Part shown: piece after piece, positions 1 to 10,565 of the stretch
Layout of the letters: each line of letters begins with the position of its first letter
Position numbering within the stretch: the stretch's first letter is position 1
Source: Alnus glutinosa
Taxonomy: Eukaryota; Streptophyta; Magnoliopsida; Fagales; Betulaceae
DNA: 64,000 nucleotides
Direction: 5' to 3'
Assembly (NCBI RefSeq): GCF_958979055.1
Contig: NC_084886.1
Span: forward strand, 36,538,154 to 36,602,153
Made by a program: the position numbers and the translations under genes
Notes under the pieces: generated by a model
What the model saw: the letters and a program-made list of their open reading frames with translations, nothing else
The model's database searches: none
What the model was told of the DNA's origin: nothing

Positions 1-573
1 GGCCAACTGTTGAAGATGTCACAGGAGATTCCATCCCTCTTCCCTCTTTGCCGTTTCCGGGTTTCTGTAGAACCCAGTGAGTTTCCAAAGAAAATCCCCA
101 CGCGGGTCTTTAATAACCGCATCAATATGTCTATTAGAATAATTTTGAATCTCCAATGTAACCTCACCTCTCCAAAACAGTGCCAACCCTCCACTGCGGC
201 CTACACACTCCACCACAAATACAAAATCAAAATCAAGTTTACCATGCAAAAACGAAATTTTATCGCTCCGGAGTTTTGTTTCCATGAGAAATAAAATACT
301 AGGTCTCTTATCCTTCACCGTCTTGCAAAGATTACGAACTGTTCGGGCAGGGGCGGAGCCAGCCCCCCCAAGTTGGGGGGGCCAAATTGAAAAAAAAAGT
401 TTTGGGGGGGGCCAAAATTAGAAAAAATAATAAAATTTGGGGCAAAATTTTAATTTTTTTTTTTTTTTTTTTGGGAGGACCTTGGGGCTTGGGCCCCCCC
501 AAGCCCCAAGGTGGCTCCGCCCTTGTGTTCGGGGGTTACCAAGCTCCCGACAGTTCTAGCTTATAAGATTCAT
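1..573 (-). pseudogene. LINE (L1-type) ORF2 5' end, endonuclease region, interrupted
   Basis: On the minus strand the sequence reads as the start of a plant LINE ORF2. An ATG at 573 begins MNLIS, then NCRELGNPRTVRNLCKTVK, then a stretch containing ILFLMETKL and GLALFW, typical of the endonuclease/exonuclease/phosphatase domain. It continues to the left window edge. The copy is dead: the Trp codon expected after MNLIS is TAG (556-558), there is a TGA at 19-21, and a hAT-type MITE (348-525) splits the ORF between NPR and TVRN. Removing the MITE and one TSD copy restores the reading frame across the junction. Only the N-terminal part is in the window. Confidence 0.85.
348..525. mobile_element. 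hAT-type MITE inserted in the LINE
   Basis: A 178-bp element with terminal inverted repeats starting CAGGGGCGGAGCC on the left and ending GGCTCCGCCCTTG on the right. It is flanked by an exact 8-bp duplication, TGTTCGGG, at 340-347 and 526-533. An 8-bp TSD with CAGGG ends is the hAT signature. The interior is low complexity, with G/C runs and a T tract, and has no coding capacity. A shorter element with the same ends lies at 50611-50733. Confidence 0.9.
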
Positions 574-928
574 AATGGATGGCGAGATTGGGAACCAATC
601 GCCGCCAAGATATCTACCAGACAATGCAACTACATCTCCTCTAGATCAGCTCGCTTTGTCTTTTTACCTATACCACTGCTCCTTTCATTGACTTATTCAA
701 ATTTGAATTCCTCTATTCTTCTCCAATTTCATTATTTCCCAATAACTTACTATTCAAGTCCTTAAAATCATTTCATATCTAATCAGTGATAAAAATAAAA
801 GTTAGTTACCAAAAATTCAATCAATCAATTGCATTAATTTTTTTATTTGATTTTAGGAAATATTTTAAACTATTTCTTCAATTTAGAGTAGGTTTGAACA
901 ATTTCAAATATCAGTAGACGATGATAGT
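574..928. other. No gene seen; A/T-rich spacer
   Basis: Follows the LINE start codon on its 5' side. The first part may be LINE 5' leader; the rest is A/T-rich. Nothing else is recognisable. Confidence 0.5.
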
Positions 929-1310
929 TTGCGAAAAAAAAAAAGAAAAAAAGAAAAAAAAAAAGAACAAAGTCTTAATATTGAAGGTTTTCTAATACAT
1001 GATATCTATTATGATATTGATGTCTTAGATTTATTTTCAGAACGAGACGTTTTAAAAGAAATTTTACAAATAGAAGAAAGTGCTACAATTGACACATTAA
1101 ATTATATTAAAAGCCTCGATTCTTTTTCTTATGCATATATCACTTATAGAATTTTGTTGATAATATCTGTTATAGTTGCTTCTGCATAAAGAAATTTTTC
1201 AAGATTAAAATTGTTAAAATCCTACATAAGATTAACAATGGCACAAGAAAGATTAAATGGATTAGTCATATTTTCAATTGAAAAAGAAAGCAACAAGAAT
1301 AAATTTTAAA
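929..1310 (+). pseudogene. hAT transposase C-terminal remnant (dimerisation domain)
   Basis: The frame reads a segment containing YDIDVLDLFSERDVLKEIL, then ATIDTLNYIKSLDSF, then a stop just after VIVASA. The same frame continues past the stop with RNFSRLKLLKSYIRLTM and QERLNGLVIFSIEKE. This is the conserved C-terminal hAT dimerisation region of the TTF-type zinc-finger/HAT protein class; in intact copies the ERSFSKLKLIKSYLRS-like block is continuous. Here a TAA replaces the residue after ASA, and the N-terminal and catalytic parts are missing. It may be a relic of the autonomous partner of the CAGGGGCGG MITEs in this window, but that is inference. Confidence 0.8.
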
Positions 1311-1939
1311 TAAAAATATAATATTAAATTAATTAATATTTAAATTTAAAGAAAATACCTCACTTTAACTTCTAGCCTTAGGCTCCAACATTTATTGAGT
1401 CGGCCTAATTTGTTACAGACACTTTTTTTCTTTTTTTTTTTCTAATTGAATGAAGAAAATGGTTACGAGGGCGGATCTTTTCCAATAAAGTTGTGTTTGG
1501 ATCCGAGGAGATCAGAAAGTCGATTTATATTTTATTAATATTGTTAAGTTAATTATTAAACTTTTGACCACAACTACGTATCACCCTAAATTCAAATCGC
1601 TTAATTAATCATTGGTAAAGTAATATAATTCAAGCTAGATTTTGTTTTTTCAACTAAAAATAAATACAAATTCTATATTTGTAATAGTTTAAATGATTAA
1701 ATATATTTTTTTGTCTATGTACTTTATGTTTTTATCAAACTGCTCTCTAAGTTTTTAAGTGACGTGGATCGTTTATCATTTACTCCTTTGTTCTCCATAT
1801 TCCGTAACAAAAATACAAATCTTCGTCCTCGTAAAATTAATAAAACACTACCACTTGTCCATTATTACAACATGAGCATATCACTTAAAAAAATTTTTTT
1901 TTTCTTTTTTTTTTAAATGGTAGCTTGCTAGATGGTTTT
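1311..1939. other. No gene seen; A/T-rich
   Basis: A/T-rich sequence with poly-T tracts near 1425-1442 and 1894-1914. No coding signal or clear repeat boundary was recognised. Confidence 0.5.
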
Positions 1940-3120
1940 CGGTAGGGCTTTAAATGAAAAGGCCGCTTGACAAGCCCCTTGAACTCAAGCTCGGCTCAAT
2001 TAAGCTCGACTTGCGCTCAATTCACTTATTAAATGGGTCGTTCGTAAACACACAATTAAGATCGATTATTATACGATACACAAACTCGTATAAAACTCGG
2101 CCCAACTTAGTTAATGTTCGTGACCAAGCCCGTATAAAGCTTGACTCGTATTTTTATCTCATTCGTGTGTATATGTAAAATGTAGTTAACTACATATTGC
2201 CATGTAGCACCGGCCCTTTTTTAAAGATTCGGGAAAATAATACACAAAGATATTATGTAGTTCCACACTTTTATATAATTAAAGGGCACATAATGTCCAA
2301 CCAAAAGCCTCGTACAGAACACACTTCATCTGCTCCCAAAATTGTTCAAGCTGAATGACAAATAAAATATAAGGGTTAAATACAATTCACCCTTCCCCCC
2401 CCCCCCCCCAAAAGTTGTCACATGTTTTCAATTTGGCTACCAAAGTTTAAAAATACCGAGCCGGTCGTTTACCCAGCAGGGTTTGATGATCTACACGAAG
2501 ACGCCTTCAAGAGATTCGTTATCAAAAAACAACGTTGTCATCGGCGTGGTCTGGTGTCTCCAGTGTTGTTTGGTTTGTCGTGATGCGCGTGAGGGTAAAA
2601 TGGAGTTTCGGAGAAGATGGGTATACCAGTCGCAAGCATAAACGACGACGTTTTGGAGTGAGGGTAAAATGGAGACTTTAGCATCGAAAAAATCGCGTGC
2701 CACGCACGTGAAGCCCATTCTATCTGGTCTGACAAAAAAGGCTAACGGAATGGCAACATTGAAAATTCTAGAAACTTTGTAGGGTATATTGCAAATTTTT
2801 AAACTTTGGTAGCCAAATTGAAAACATGTGACAACTTTGGGGGGGTAAATTGTATTTAACCCAAAATTTAAATTGTGTATTTTACCTTAATATCATTGGA
2901 TTTTTAATTTGATTGGTAAGCTTTAATAAGAAAGTTGAGGTCGGCTCAATCAAACATTTTAGCATAGCTCGAGTCTGGTTCGAACTCTATAAAAAATTAA
3001 TGAGAAGAGTTCAAGTAAGGGCCTTGAGCTTGACTAGAGTACAAGCTCAGCTTCGCATATGGACTTACTGAGCTGAATTCTAACAAGACAAACTTGGCTT
3101 GGCTCGGCTCTTTTACAAGT
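1940..3120. repeat. AGCTCG/GGCTCG-rich dispersed repeat, split by a MITE
   Basis: Both flanks of the MITE at 2373-2862 carry the same degenerate short-period sequence (AGCTCGGCTC, GAGCTTGACT, CTTGGCTCGGCTC), at 1960-2170 and 2938-3115. A related stretch, also split by a MITE, lies at 29965-30112 and 30907-30960. The open frame at 1954-2178 is a by-product of this repeat. Confidence 0.6.
2373..2862. mobile_element. Mutator-like MITE with long inverted repeats
   Basis: The left end runs GGGTTAAATACAATT, a C tract, then AAAAGTTGTCACATG and CAATTTGGCTACCAAAG. The right end is its inverse, ending AATTGTATTTAACCC, so arms of about 75 bp face each other. Flanks are AAAATATAA (2364-2372) and AAAATTTAA (2863-2871), a 9-bp TSD with one mismatch, as expected for Mutator-like elements. 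No transposase is encoded. Confidence 0.8.
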
Positions 3121-4039
3121 AGGGGTGGGTCTCAGGTAGGGGTGTCAATCCGTGTTTGCGTGTCGATTTTGAGTCATATCGAATCATAGTATGTTATAAG
3201 TTGTTTTTTCTCTTTTGTATGCAACTTGGAAGCTAGATCCACAGCATTCCGCCCCTCCACATCGCCCACGCACCTATCCTTCAACATCACTAGCGACCGC
3301 AACTTCTATTGACACCTCCTGCTCCAGCGCATGCTCAGCACGCACTACCCCGACGCGTGTGTGTAGCATGCGCCGCCACTTCCACAACCTCTTTTGGTCA
3401 ACGCGTCAGATTGTTGGCCTCCGTTACTTCCTCATTGGATTTTCAAAGCCAATGCCTTATTTTTGCCTTTGGAGAACCCCAAATTCAATCGTAGTTTCTG
3501 TTTTGGTATTCACCAAGCTTTACTAATCAGGTGCCTCCCTCACCAAATACCGCGGTGAAAATTCTCTTCGGCAGTTCTAATCCAACCAATTTCAATGCTA
3601 TTTCCCTTGATGTGCCTTTTTTTTTTTTGGCTTGCTGCAGTAGTTGCTGATGAACTAATGGTAAAGATAAAGATCAATCACAATTAAACCGTCCCCAACA
3701 ATTTTTATCAAACAAAATCATGTAGGCTTGCCTAATAGGATTTGGATCCCCTATAATTAAGTTGTGAATTTCATTGAAATTCGAGTAATCTAAGAGAGAA
3801 GTTTTGGGATACACTTGCCCACCACAAAATTTAAGGTGCTTGAAGCAAATGAGTCCTACAACTTTCACCCTGTACGCTATTCAAATTTTATTAAAATTCA
3901 GACAACTTAGTTGGAGTAAATCCTCATCCCACCCAATAAGCCTCGACAGACCACTAGCCCTCACGTGGAGGAAGGTCTTTGTCCTTACAAATTTGATTTT
4001 ATTTTGCATTTAGAATATACAACCCCTTATAAGAATATA
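3121..4039. other. No gene supported
   Basis: Contains an open frame at 3215-3526 with unusual amino-acid composition and no recognisable domain, and A/T-rich sequence after it. I see no splice signals or motif that would support a gene. Confidence 0.4.
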
Positions 4040-4193
4040 GAGAAATGTTATTTTGCCGTATTCCAACATATTCAGCTGACGTGACATGTTCAATTCACCC
4101 TTACATTTTCTTTCTAACTAAGATTGATCTAAGAGTGAATTGAACATGCCACGTTAACAAAATATGCTAAGACAATGCAAAATAGCATTTCTC
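4040..4193. mobile_element. Short inverted-repeat MITE
   Basis: Ends GAGAAATGTTATTTTGC and GCAAAATAGCATTTCTC face each other, with inner matching arms around TGACATGTTCAATTCAC and GTGAATTGAACATGCCA. Flanks AAGAATATA and AAGGTTATA resemble an eroded 9-bp duplication. It is non-coding, 154 bp. Confidence 0.7.
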
Positions 4194-4467
4194 AAGGTTA
4201 TAACCTTGTCATCTATTTGGTGAACTAGTTCATTGCCACAACCCCAAAGGGTAAAAGGATTTTATTTTCTTGTTCCTTTTTTTGTCCCCTAATTTGGTCT
4301 TTTCACATTTGATCGGAATGGACCATAGAGTCATAATGAATATTCGGTTATTTGACAAAACATTTTAGATGTATTTTACTTTTTAGTTGTGATATGATAT
4401 AAAAGTAAAAATGCTTTTGAGTGTTTTATATTTTTAGTTATTTGTTAATGTTTTTATTTATTTATTA
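4194..4467. other. No gene seen
   Basis: A/T-rich spacer between two repeat elements; nothing recognised. Confidence 0.5.
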
Positions 4468-4713
4468 GAAAAAGTACACATACCTCTTTCAAACTACCAC
4501 TTCATTATCATTGAATCAATGTCCCCCAAAGCTAGCAAAAAGAAGAAAAAATAACCTTAATTTTTTTTAATAAGACTAAAATATCCTTATAAATTCGGGG
4601 AAAAAAAAAACTATAACTAAAACAAACAAAAAAATTAAATAAAAAAATAATTGTTTTAAAAAGTAAAAACTAAATAAAAAACAAAAAATTACCCCCTTGG
4701 TATTCATTTTCTA

Positions 4714-4759
<46 letters not shown>

Positions 4760-4925
4760 TTTTGTTATAATTTTAAGAATTTTTTTAATTTTATGAAAAA
4801 TATTTTTGTGAGGGACATTGACATTGTTTAGTAATTTATGGAGAACATTAACACAATTAATAGTTTGAAAAAGACATTAACAATGTGATGATAGCTTGAG
4901 GAGAGTATTTATATTTTTGGAAAAA
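4468..4925. repeat. Inverted-repeat element, copy A, with (AT)n core
   Basis: The left arm (from about 4468) has AAAAAGTACACATACC and CTTTCAAACTACCACTTCATT. The inverse arm (about 4810-4920) has GACATTGACATTG, TTTATGGAGAACATTAACAC and AGTTTGAAAAAG. An (AT)n run occupies 4716-4755. The arms are degraded but clearly related to copy B next door. Confidence 0.65.
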
Positions 4926-5487
4926 AACTACCTCACAATTGTCAATGTGCCATCAAACTATCAATTGTGTTAATATATCTCCTAAATTACCAAACAATGT
5001 CAATATGCCCCACAATAACAAAAATACCCTTCATAAAATTATAAAAATTCTTAAAAACAAAACAAAAAAACAAAAACTATTTTAAAAAAAAAAAATAGAA
5101 AACAAAACTGAAAATTTTATTTTTTAGATTCTGTTTTATATAATTTTAGTTTGGGCCAACCCTTGAATTTTCATTTTTCTCATTTTTTATTTTTTTTTTA
5201 TTTTTTATTTTTTAAAAAAATCAATCTTCCAAAAAAAAATCGTTTTTTTTTTTATAATTTAAAAAAAAAAAATTAGTTTTAGTTTTTTTTTTTTTTTTTT
5301 TCAAATTTATAGGATATATTTATCTTATTGAAACTTTTTTAAGGTTATTTTTGTATTTTTGTTAACTTTAGGGGAGACATTGACATTTCTTGATAATTTA
5401 TGGAAGAAAATTAACACAATTGATAGTTTGGGAGTACATTGACAATAAAGTGGTAGTTTGAAAAAAGTAGGTGTACTTTTCCTTATA
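4926..5487. repeat. Inverted-repeat element, copy B
   Basis: The left arm (4930-5040) has CAATTGTCAATGTGCC, AACTATCAATTGTGTTAAT and AATTACCAAACAATGTCAAT. The right arm (5368-5485) is its inverse, ending AAAAGTAGGTGTACTTTTCC. The core is A- and T-tract-rich. A third, partial copy is at 19540-19920. Confidence 0.65.
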
Positions 5488-6156
5488 TTTTTCCCTTTTT
5501 TCTGTTTTTTTTAAGCATCGCCAAACGAGTCCATTACATTTTCCCAGGTTGATAGGTTTGGTAATAGGGCCGAAGTCCATAAAACTATGCCCAGTCCAAG
5601 TTCCTCTAATCTCAACTCATATTGATCGTCCTCTACGGATGTTGGGCCCAGCTTAGCCCAGTGGATGTTTAATTTGTGTCATCTTCATCTTCATCTTCGT
5701 TTGGTAGCAAGCTGGCAAGGTGGGGCTAAATTCCCATATCAACGGCTTTAATTCGTCCATCCCTATCATTGCTCTCCTTCTGGTTCCAGCAAATCAATCA
5801 ATGCCATCATCATCCATCTGTTCAGAATTCCAAATCCAGGTCAGTAAATCATTACACATAAGCCAAAATTTTAAGGGCCGAAAGAGAAAAGATGCTTTAA
5901 TTGAATAGCGAAGAACGACGGAATCACCCCCTAATTCGTGGTTTGATTGCTGTGTTAGCACATATAACGGCAAGGACAAGACAGTAAAACCAAGTCCTAC
6001 AATGTCAAGGAGCATGTGCATCCAGAGGACCCACTACCTACATAAAGCTTTTTTTCTTCTTCTTCTTTTTTTTTTTTTTAACCTTTTCGTGTTGAGCCTG
6101 CTGCCTGCATATAGCAAATAATTAATAATGCATGAAACTTTCCAATGGTACCAAGA

Positions 6157-6187
<31 letters not shown>

Positions 6188-7128
6188 CCCTCCAATGGGT
6201 AAAATCATTTTCAGTTGTCTATTTGGGTATTTTACGATTAATAGATAAACGGCGTAGAATAATTGATGAGAAAGTGGTTTCAGCTTTGGCATAAATCTGA
6301 CCAAGACTAGCGGGCCCCAGTGATTGAATTACGAAGGAGCAGGTGGGGGAAACTTGAAGGGCCAGGAGGATTGGATCCAGAAACTAGAACCATCCACAGA
6401 AAAACTGGCTTTCTTTTTAATCACCCACGTCCTCCTAGATAAGATTAAGTTACAGGGAAAAAAACAAAAGAATATCATAATCACATCGGCACCATCTCCA
6501 TGCTTATCTTATCCTCTTCTTCCAACCAGGTCACACCCATATAAAATGAGCATACTAAATCTATTTTCTACGCAACACTAATCAAATAAGAGAAGATTAT
6601 AAAGGGGCAGCCATGAATTGCTTTCTTCCCCAGTCATCCACCACACTACTCATGAATGAATGAATGAATGAATCAGTTTTCAAAAGTCAGTCTGTAGAGG
6701 GAGTAGTAGTAGTAGTAATAATAATAATAATAATAAGACGATAAATCAAAATCACATAAAAACCATATAAGATCCACCAACCGTTCAACAATCCAGAAAA
6801 ATAAAGCACAAGGACCCAACCTAGAAAACCTGCAGTCAACCTAACAGATGATGAAAGTCTTCCAAAGTCTACAACCTTATCTAAATTCATAACTTACAGA
6901 AAAATCCTAATCCAAACTTCTTCAACCCCCACATAACTAGGCATTACCAGATGAGACTTATGACCCTAATACTGCTACCGTGATAATACACCAACTAAAA
7001 ACGGAAACCATCAACCATTGTATCCTTCTTTCTACAAAGAGGAGATGGATTTAAGAGAGAGAGAAAAGAGAGAGATTGACCTATGTTTCAATGGTCAGAC
7101 CTCAAACCAAGGAGAGGGAGGTCCAACC
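5488..7128. other. Intergenic DNA and 3' flank of the acidic-protein gene
   Basis: Holds (CT)n at 6162-6186, GATAAG/CTTATC boxes at 6438-6512 next to a CATATAAAA TATA-like box (6538-6546), a GAAT tetranucleotide run near 6655-6672 and a (TAG/TAA)n run at 6704-6736. No convincing coding exon follows the TATA-like box. The right part (roughly 6890-7128) is probably 3' UTR of the minus-strand gene at 7129-9157. Confidence 0.4.
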
Positions 7129-9157
7129 CTATCGCTTGGATGGTCTCTCGTCATCCTCTCCACCATCATCGTCGTCGTCCGAGTCATCTTTATCCGACCT
7201 CTTCCTCTTTGGTGGAACGTCAACCTTCCCACCGGCATCACCGTCGTCATCATCTTCCTCCTCTTCATCAACATCTTCCTCCTCGCCGTTCTCCACCGGT
7301 TCAAAATCACTGGCATCTTCCTCATCCTCGGCACGGCCTACTGGCCTGACAAGGTAGTCAGTTCCCAGATCCCCCTATAGATTATTTCATAGATGCCATG
7401 GAAAGTTTAGACAGGAACAAGTCAGAACAGAAGAAACATTAACTAACAACTGAAGAAAAGGGATGCCCAAAACCAACAAGCAAACAGACAATAGAGGAAA
7501 ATAAAAACTAAAAGGCTCTAAATCTCTTTAGCAACCTAACCATTGCCCTTGCAGCCAAGCAGCACTTCTCTTTCTAAAGATTAGGTTTTTGGGTTCTTCA
7601 TGGATATGAGATTCATGGGGTTAAGAATCTTTCTACCCCTTTTTCTTCTCTCTTCCCTTTCAATCAGTCAAATAGTTGGAAAAGGCTCTCAAATGAGGGG
7701 TGTTTTTCTGGGAAAGAAAACTTTCAGATTAAAACGGCAAAGATTTTGTACTTTTTTTTTTCCAGGATTGTCCAATTGTATCCCTTCCCTCCGTCTTCTC
7801 ACCGACCATACGACACTAAGTTCAGTTTGGAGAAAATTTCATGAAAATGAAAGTATCAGTATGCTAGATGTGGATCTGCTCCACCTTAAGCAGCCCATGT
7901 TTCTATCTGTGGTAAAAACCACGCATCAGAATAGAAATGGGCAGCACTGAGGCCGAAGAGATATATGAGAAAACAAAACTTCTTAAATAGATGGGTGTAA
8001 CGAAGATCAACAGAAGCAACAAAATCAAGCTTGATAGCGCTGAATATTTTAAATTTTGCAAGATCTACTATAACATGAGGATCAAATCTGAAGAGAAAAA
8101 ATTGCCAATCAACCAAGGAAAAGGAAACTAAGATTCCCAGCTTCTCAATTTAACTTTGGAGAGAATAAATATCAAATCAAACAAGTAAGGACTAAGTGAA
8201 TTCTGTATATGTGCCTTCATAACAAATACAAACAGAGAAATATAGATAGAAAACGCTTCAGATCTTACAGATCTGATCATCCAAGCAAAGAGATTCACTA
8301 GCACTTAATTACTGTACAAGTAGAGCATACAAATACAGAATACAATAACCTCTAATATATCTATATACAGTTTTTTTTTTATCATTAAATTAAATCTGCG
8401 AATATATTCACTACAAAAGGAAAAAGGACTATCTACCAAAACTGAGAGAAAAACAGATCTAAAGAGAAAATATTGGCAATCCACAAATATGCACCAAAAA
8501 AATAAAAAAGGAATAAAGCATAACAGACAAAAGCGAAAAATCAAGCTTGCTCTTCAAATAAATAATTAAGAAATCACTCAGGAAAAAAAACGAAAGAAAT
8601 CAAACTAAGTGGCAGATATAAGCATTTTTTTACTTCAAATAACATAGAAACAAATATTAAATACCAGATCTGAAATATTTTTACCAACAAAAAATATCTA
8701 AAATATTAAACAGAAAATTTTGAAAATAAGGCATTTTTTTTTTGGGTATTACCTCTCCTTGAACTTCCTCATCTTCATCTTCGTCGTCATCGTCGTCGTC
8801 ATCATCATCGCCTTCACCATCGTCATCGTCGTCATCGCCATCCTCATCATCATCATCATCGTCCTCATCGTCGTCCTCGTCATCGTCCACAGATTGCACC
8901 GGAGGACCATCAGAGGAAGGTACAACCTCCTGCGCATCACCGTCATCATCTTCGTCCTCCTCATCATCATCATCATCTTCGTCCTCATCATCGTCCTCAT
9001 CACCGTCCTCTTCCTCTTCTCCTTCTTCTTCCAAGCCATAGGCGGCCTCGTCTTCACCGCCTTCTTCGTACAAAACCAAAACCGCCTCTCCCTCTTCGAA
9101 TTCTACCTGGTCCTCCATCACCTTCATCTTCGTAGACTCAGAAAACACTTTCTCCAT
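7129..9157 (-). CDS. Asp/Glu-rich acidic protein with basic tail
   Basis: Two exons, 9157-8753 and 7374-7129, joined in phase 0 (donor GAG|GTAATA, acceptor CTATAG|GGG), giving 216 aa from the ATG at 9157. In-frame ATGs at 9127 and 9118 (MEDQ...) are equally possible starts; the shortest gives 203 aa. After a short N-terminus almost the whole of exon 1 is Asp/Glu runs broken by a QEVVPSSDGPPVQS spacer. Exon 2 starts GDLGTDYLVRPVGRAEDEE, continues SDFEPVENGEEED, and ends with a basic segment, PPKRKRSDKDD...ERPSKR, that looks like a nuclear localisation signal. The LGT-YLVRP...ASDFEP block and KRKR tail recur in a plant family that databases often misname after other acidic proteins. A nuclear, chaperone-like acidic role is inference; no enzymatic motif is present. 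The intron is 1378 bp. Confidence 0.88.
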
Positions 9158-9454
9158 AAAATCCTTTTTATTTTCTAGGAAAAGAAAAATCAAAATCAGA
9201 AATTTGAAAAACAGGGAAGGGCAAGAGAAGAGAGAGATACAGGGAGAGGAGCCAGGTTCTTCGTTCTCGTTCTACCAGTAGCTCTGCAACCGCGATCGGA
9301 GCCGTTGAACTGCGGATTCACGCGGATTGGTGATGTGGAGGCTGATCGGACGGTCTTCATTAGAGAATTTGTACTTTTATGTTGATAGGGTCATTGCGGC
9401 GCACTATACTGCTTTCTTAGTCAGCTGCTTCTCACGTGCAGGTATAAGTGATCG

Positions 9455-9590
9455 GGGAATCTAGGGTTAGGGTTAGGGTTTTTCTTTTTGTGGAATGTTC
9501 TATTGGGCCTACCCACTCTAGTTTGCTGAGTGGCCCATGAAGTTGGGCTAGGATCAAATCCCAAGACCTGATCAATTGGGCCTTCATGGC
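9455..9590 (-). promoter_or_regulatory. Telo-box and site II promoter cluster
   Basis: About 300-430 bp upstream of the acidic-protein start, three telomere-like units read AAACCCTAACCCTAACCCTA on the minus strand (about 9463-9482). Beside them are several TGGGCC/TGGGCT (site II) motifs in both orientations (about 9506, 9532, 9545, 9576). In plants the telo-box plus site II pair is known from promoters of ribosomal-protein and other growth-linked genes. That this cluster drives the acidic-protein gene is inferred from position. Confidence 0.65.
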
Positions 9591-9689
9591 CCCAATTCGA
9601 GTTAGTTGACCAATTGTCGTTTGTTATTTTGCATAAACCCAATTTTCATTTATTATTATTATTATTATTTTAAATATACCAGGTTTTGA

Positions 9690-10173
9690 TTTCTGATTTT
9701 TTTTTAATTGAATAAGGATAGGGTTAAGGGGGATTCTTCACATTTCTGATCCGAAAGAAAGAATGAGTGAACAATCGTATAAATGAAAAAGAGGTGGTCT
9801 CCTTAATAATAAACCCAAAACAAACTAAAACAGTACTGAAATAATTACAAAGGATAGAAGATGGGTCAAATAAGTGACACGATCATCTCAAAAAGCAGCA
9901 CAAGGTAGCTACAAAAGCTAAAGGTACACAGATTAAGGCTAATCTGTCTGAACTCCCACTTAGGTATAACGACAACCACCGAAAGGAAGTTGAAGCGGCA
10001 GAAGCACTGTTAGAGTCTGAATCTAAGACTACAAAAAAGAGAGGTGCCAACACAATCTAATTTTAACTTAAACAACCAAGATGTGGACGAGTTCTTCGCA
10101 ACCAAAATGCTCAAACTAGTGAAATTGAGTTCATCAAAATTATGCTAATCATTCATTTTTATTGTTTCTGCTT
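9690..10173. repeat. Dispersed repeat, member of a three-copy family
   Basis: Starts with a T tract, TTGAATAAGGATAGGGTTAAGG, and continues with CCTTAATAATAAACCCAAAAC and AACAGTACTGAAAT. Similar order is seen at 25720-25870 and 43075-43330. The T-tract start suggests the reverse complement of a poly(A)-tailed retroelement, possibly a LINE 3' end. No coding sequence. Confidence 0.45.
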
Positions 10174-10257
10174 AGAGTAACGTTAAAAACTACATTTTTA
10201 TTTCATGAGTATTTTATAATGTTGATATGACAGTTTCAACTAACTCTTTGATCAGTC

Positions 10258-10313
<56 letters not shown>

Positions 10314-10395
10314 AAAAGACTGATTAAAAATATCACATTAGCATTATGAGATAACTGTGGAATAAAAATATTGTATATAACACATTACTCTTCTA
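10174..10395. mobile_element. MITE with (AT)n centre
   Basis: The left arm AGAGTAACGTTAAAAACTAC...TTTTATTTCATGAG pairs imperfectly with the right arm ending AACACATTACTCT. A pure (AT)n tract of about 50 bp at 10259-10310 forms the centre. Flanks TCTGCTT and TCTACTT may be a 7-bp duplication with one mismatch. Similar arm sequence recurs at about 14835-15025. Confidence 0.6.
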
Positions 10396-10534
10396 CTTAA
10401 TATAGGATCTTCCATCTCCGATGAAATTGTGCTAATTTTTATATACCTTGGCTCCAATTGTTGAAATTTTTATTTTTTTGTCCTTTGCCTCCTCCTCCTC
10501 CTCCTCCTTTTTCTTTCTTCTTCTTCTTCTTCTT

Positions 10535-10565
<31 letters not shown>

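Noticed and set aside
3215-3526. Open frame of about 100 codons
   Set aside because: Biased Ser/Thr/Arg composition, no domain or promoter, and a second overlapping frame of similar quality.
7018-7380. Plus-strand frames over the second exon of the acidic gene
   Set aside because: Same antisense effect; no promoter, start context or domain.
8720-9178. Long hydrophobic frame on the plus strand opposite the acidic gene
   Set aside because: It is the antisense image of GAT/GAG/GAC-rich codons; Ile/Val/Phe runs result. The minus frame splices to a second conserved exon, the plus frame does not.
9463-9482. Interstitial telomere repeat
   Set aside because: Only about three TTTAGGG-type units, next to site II motifs, so a promoter telo-box is the better reading.
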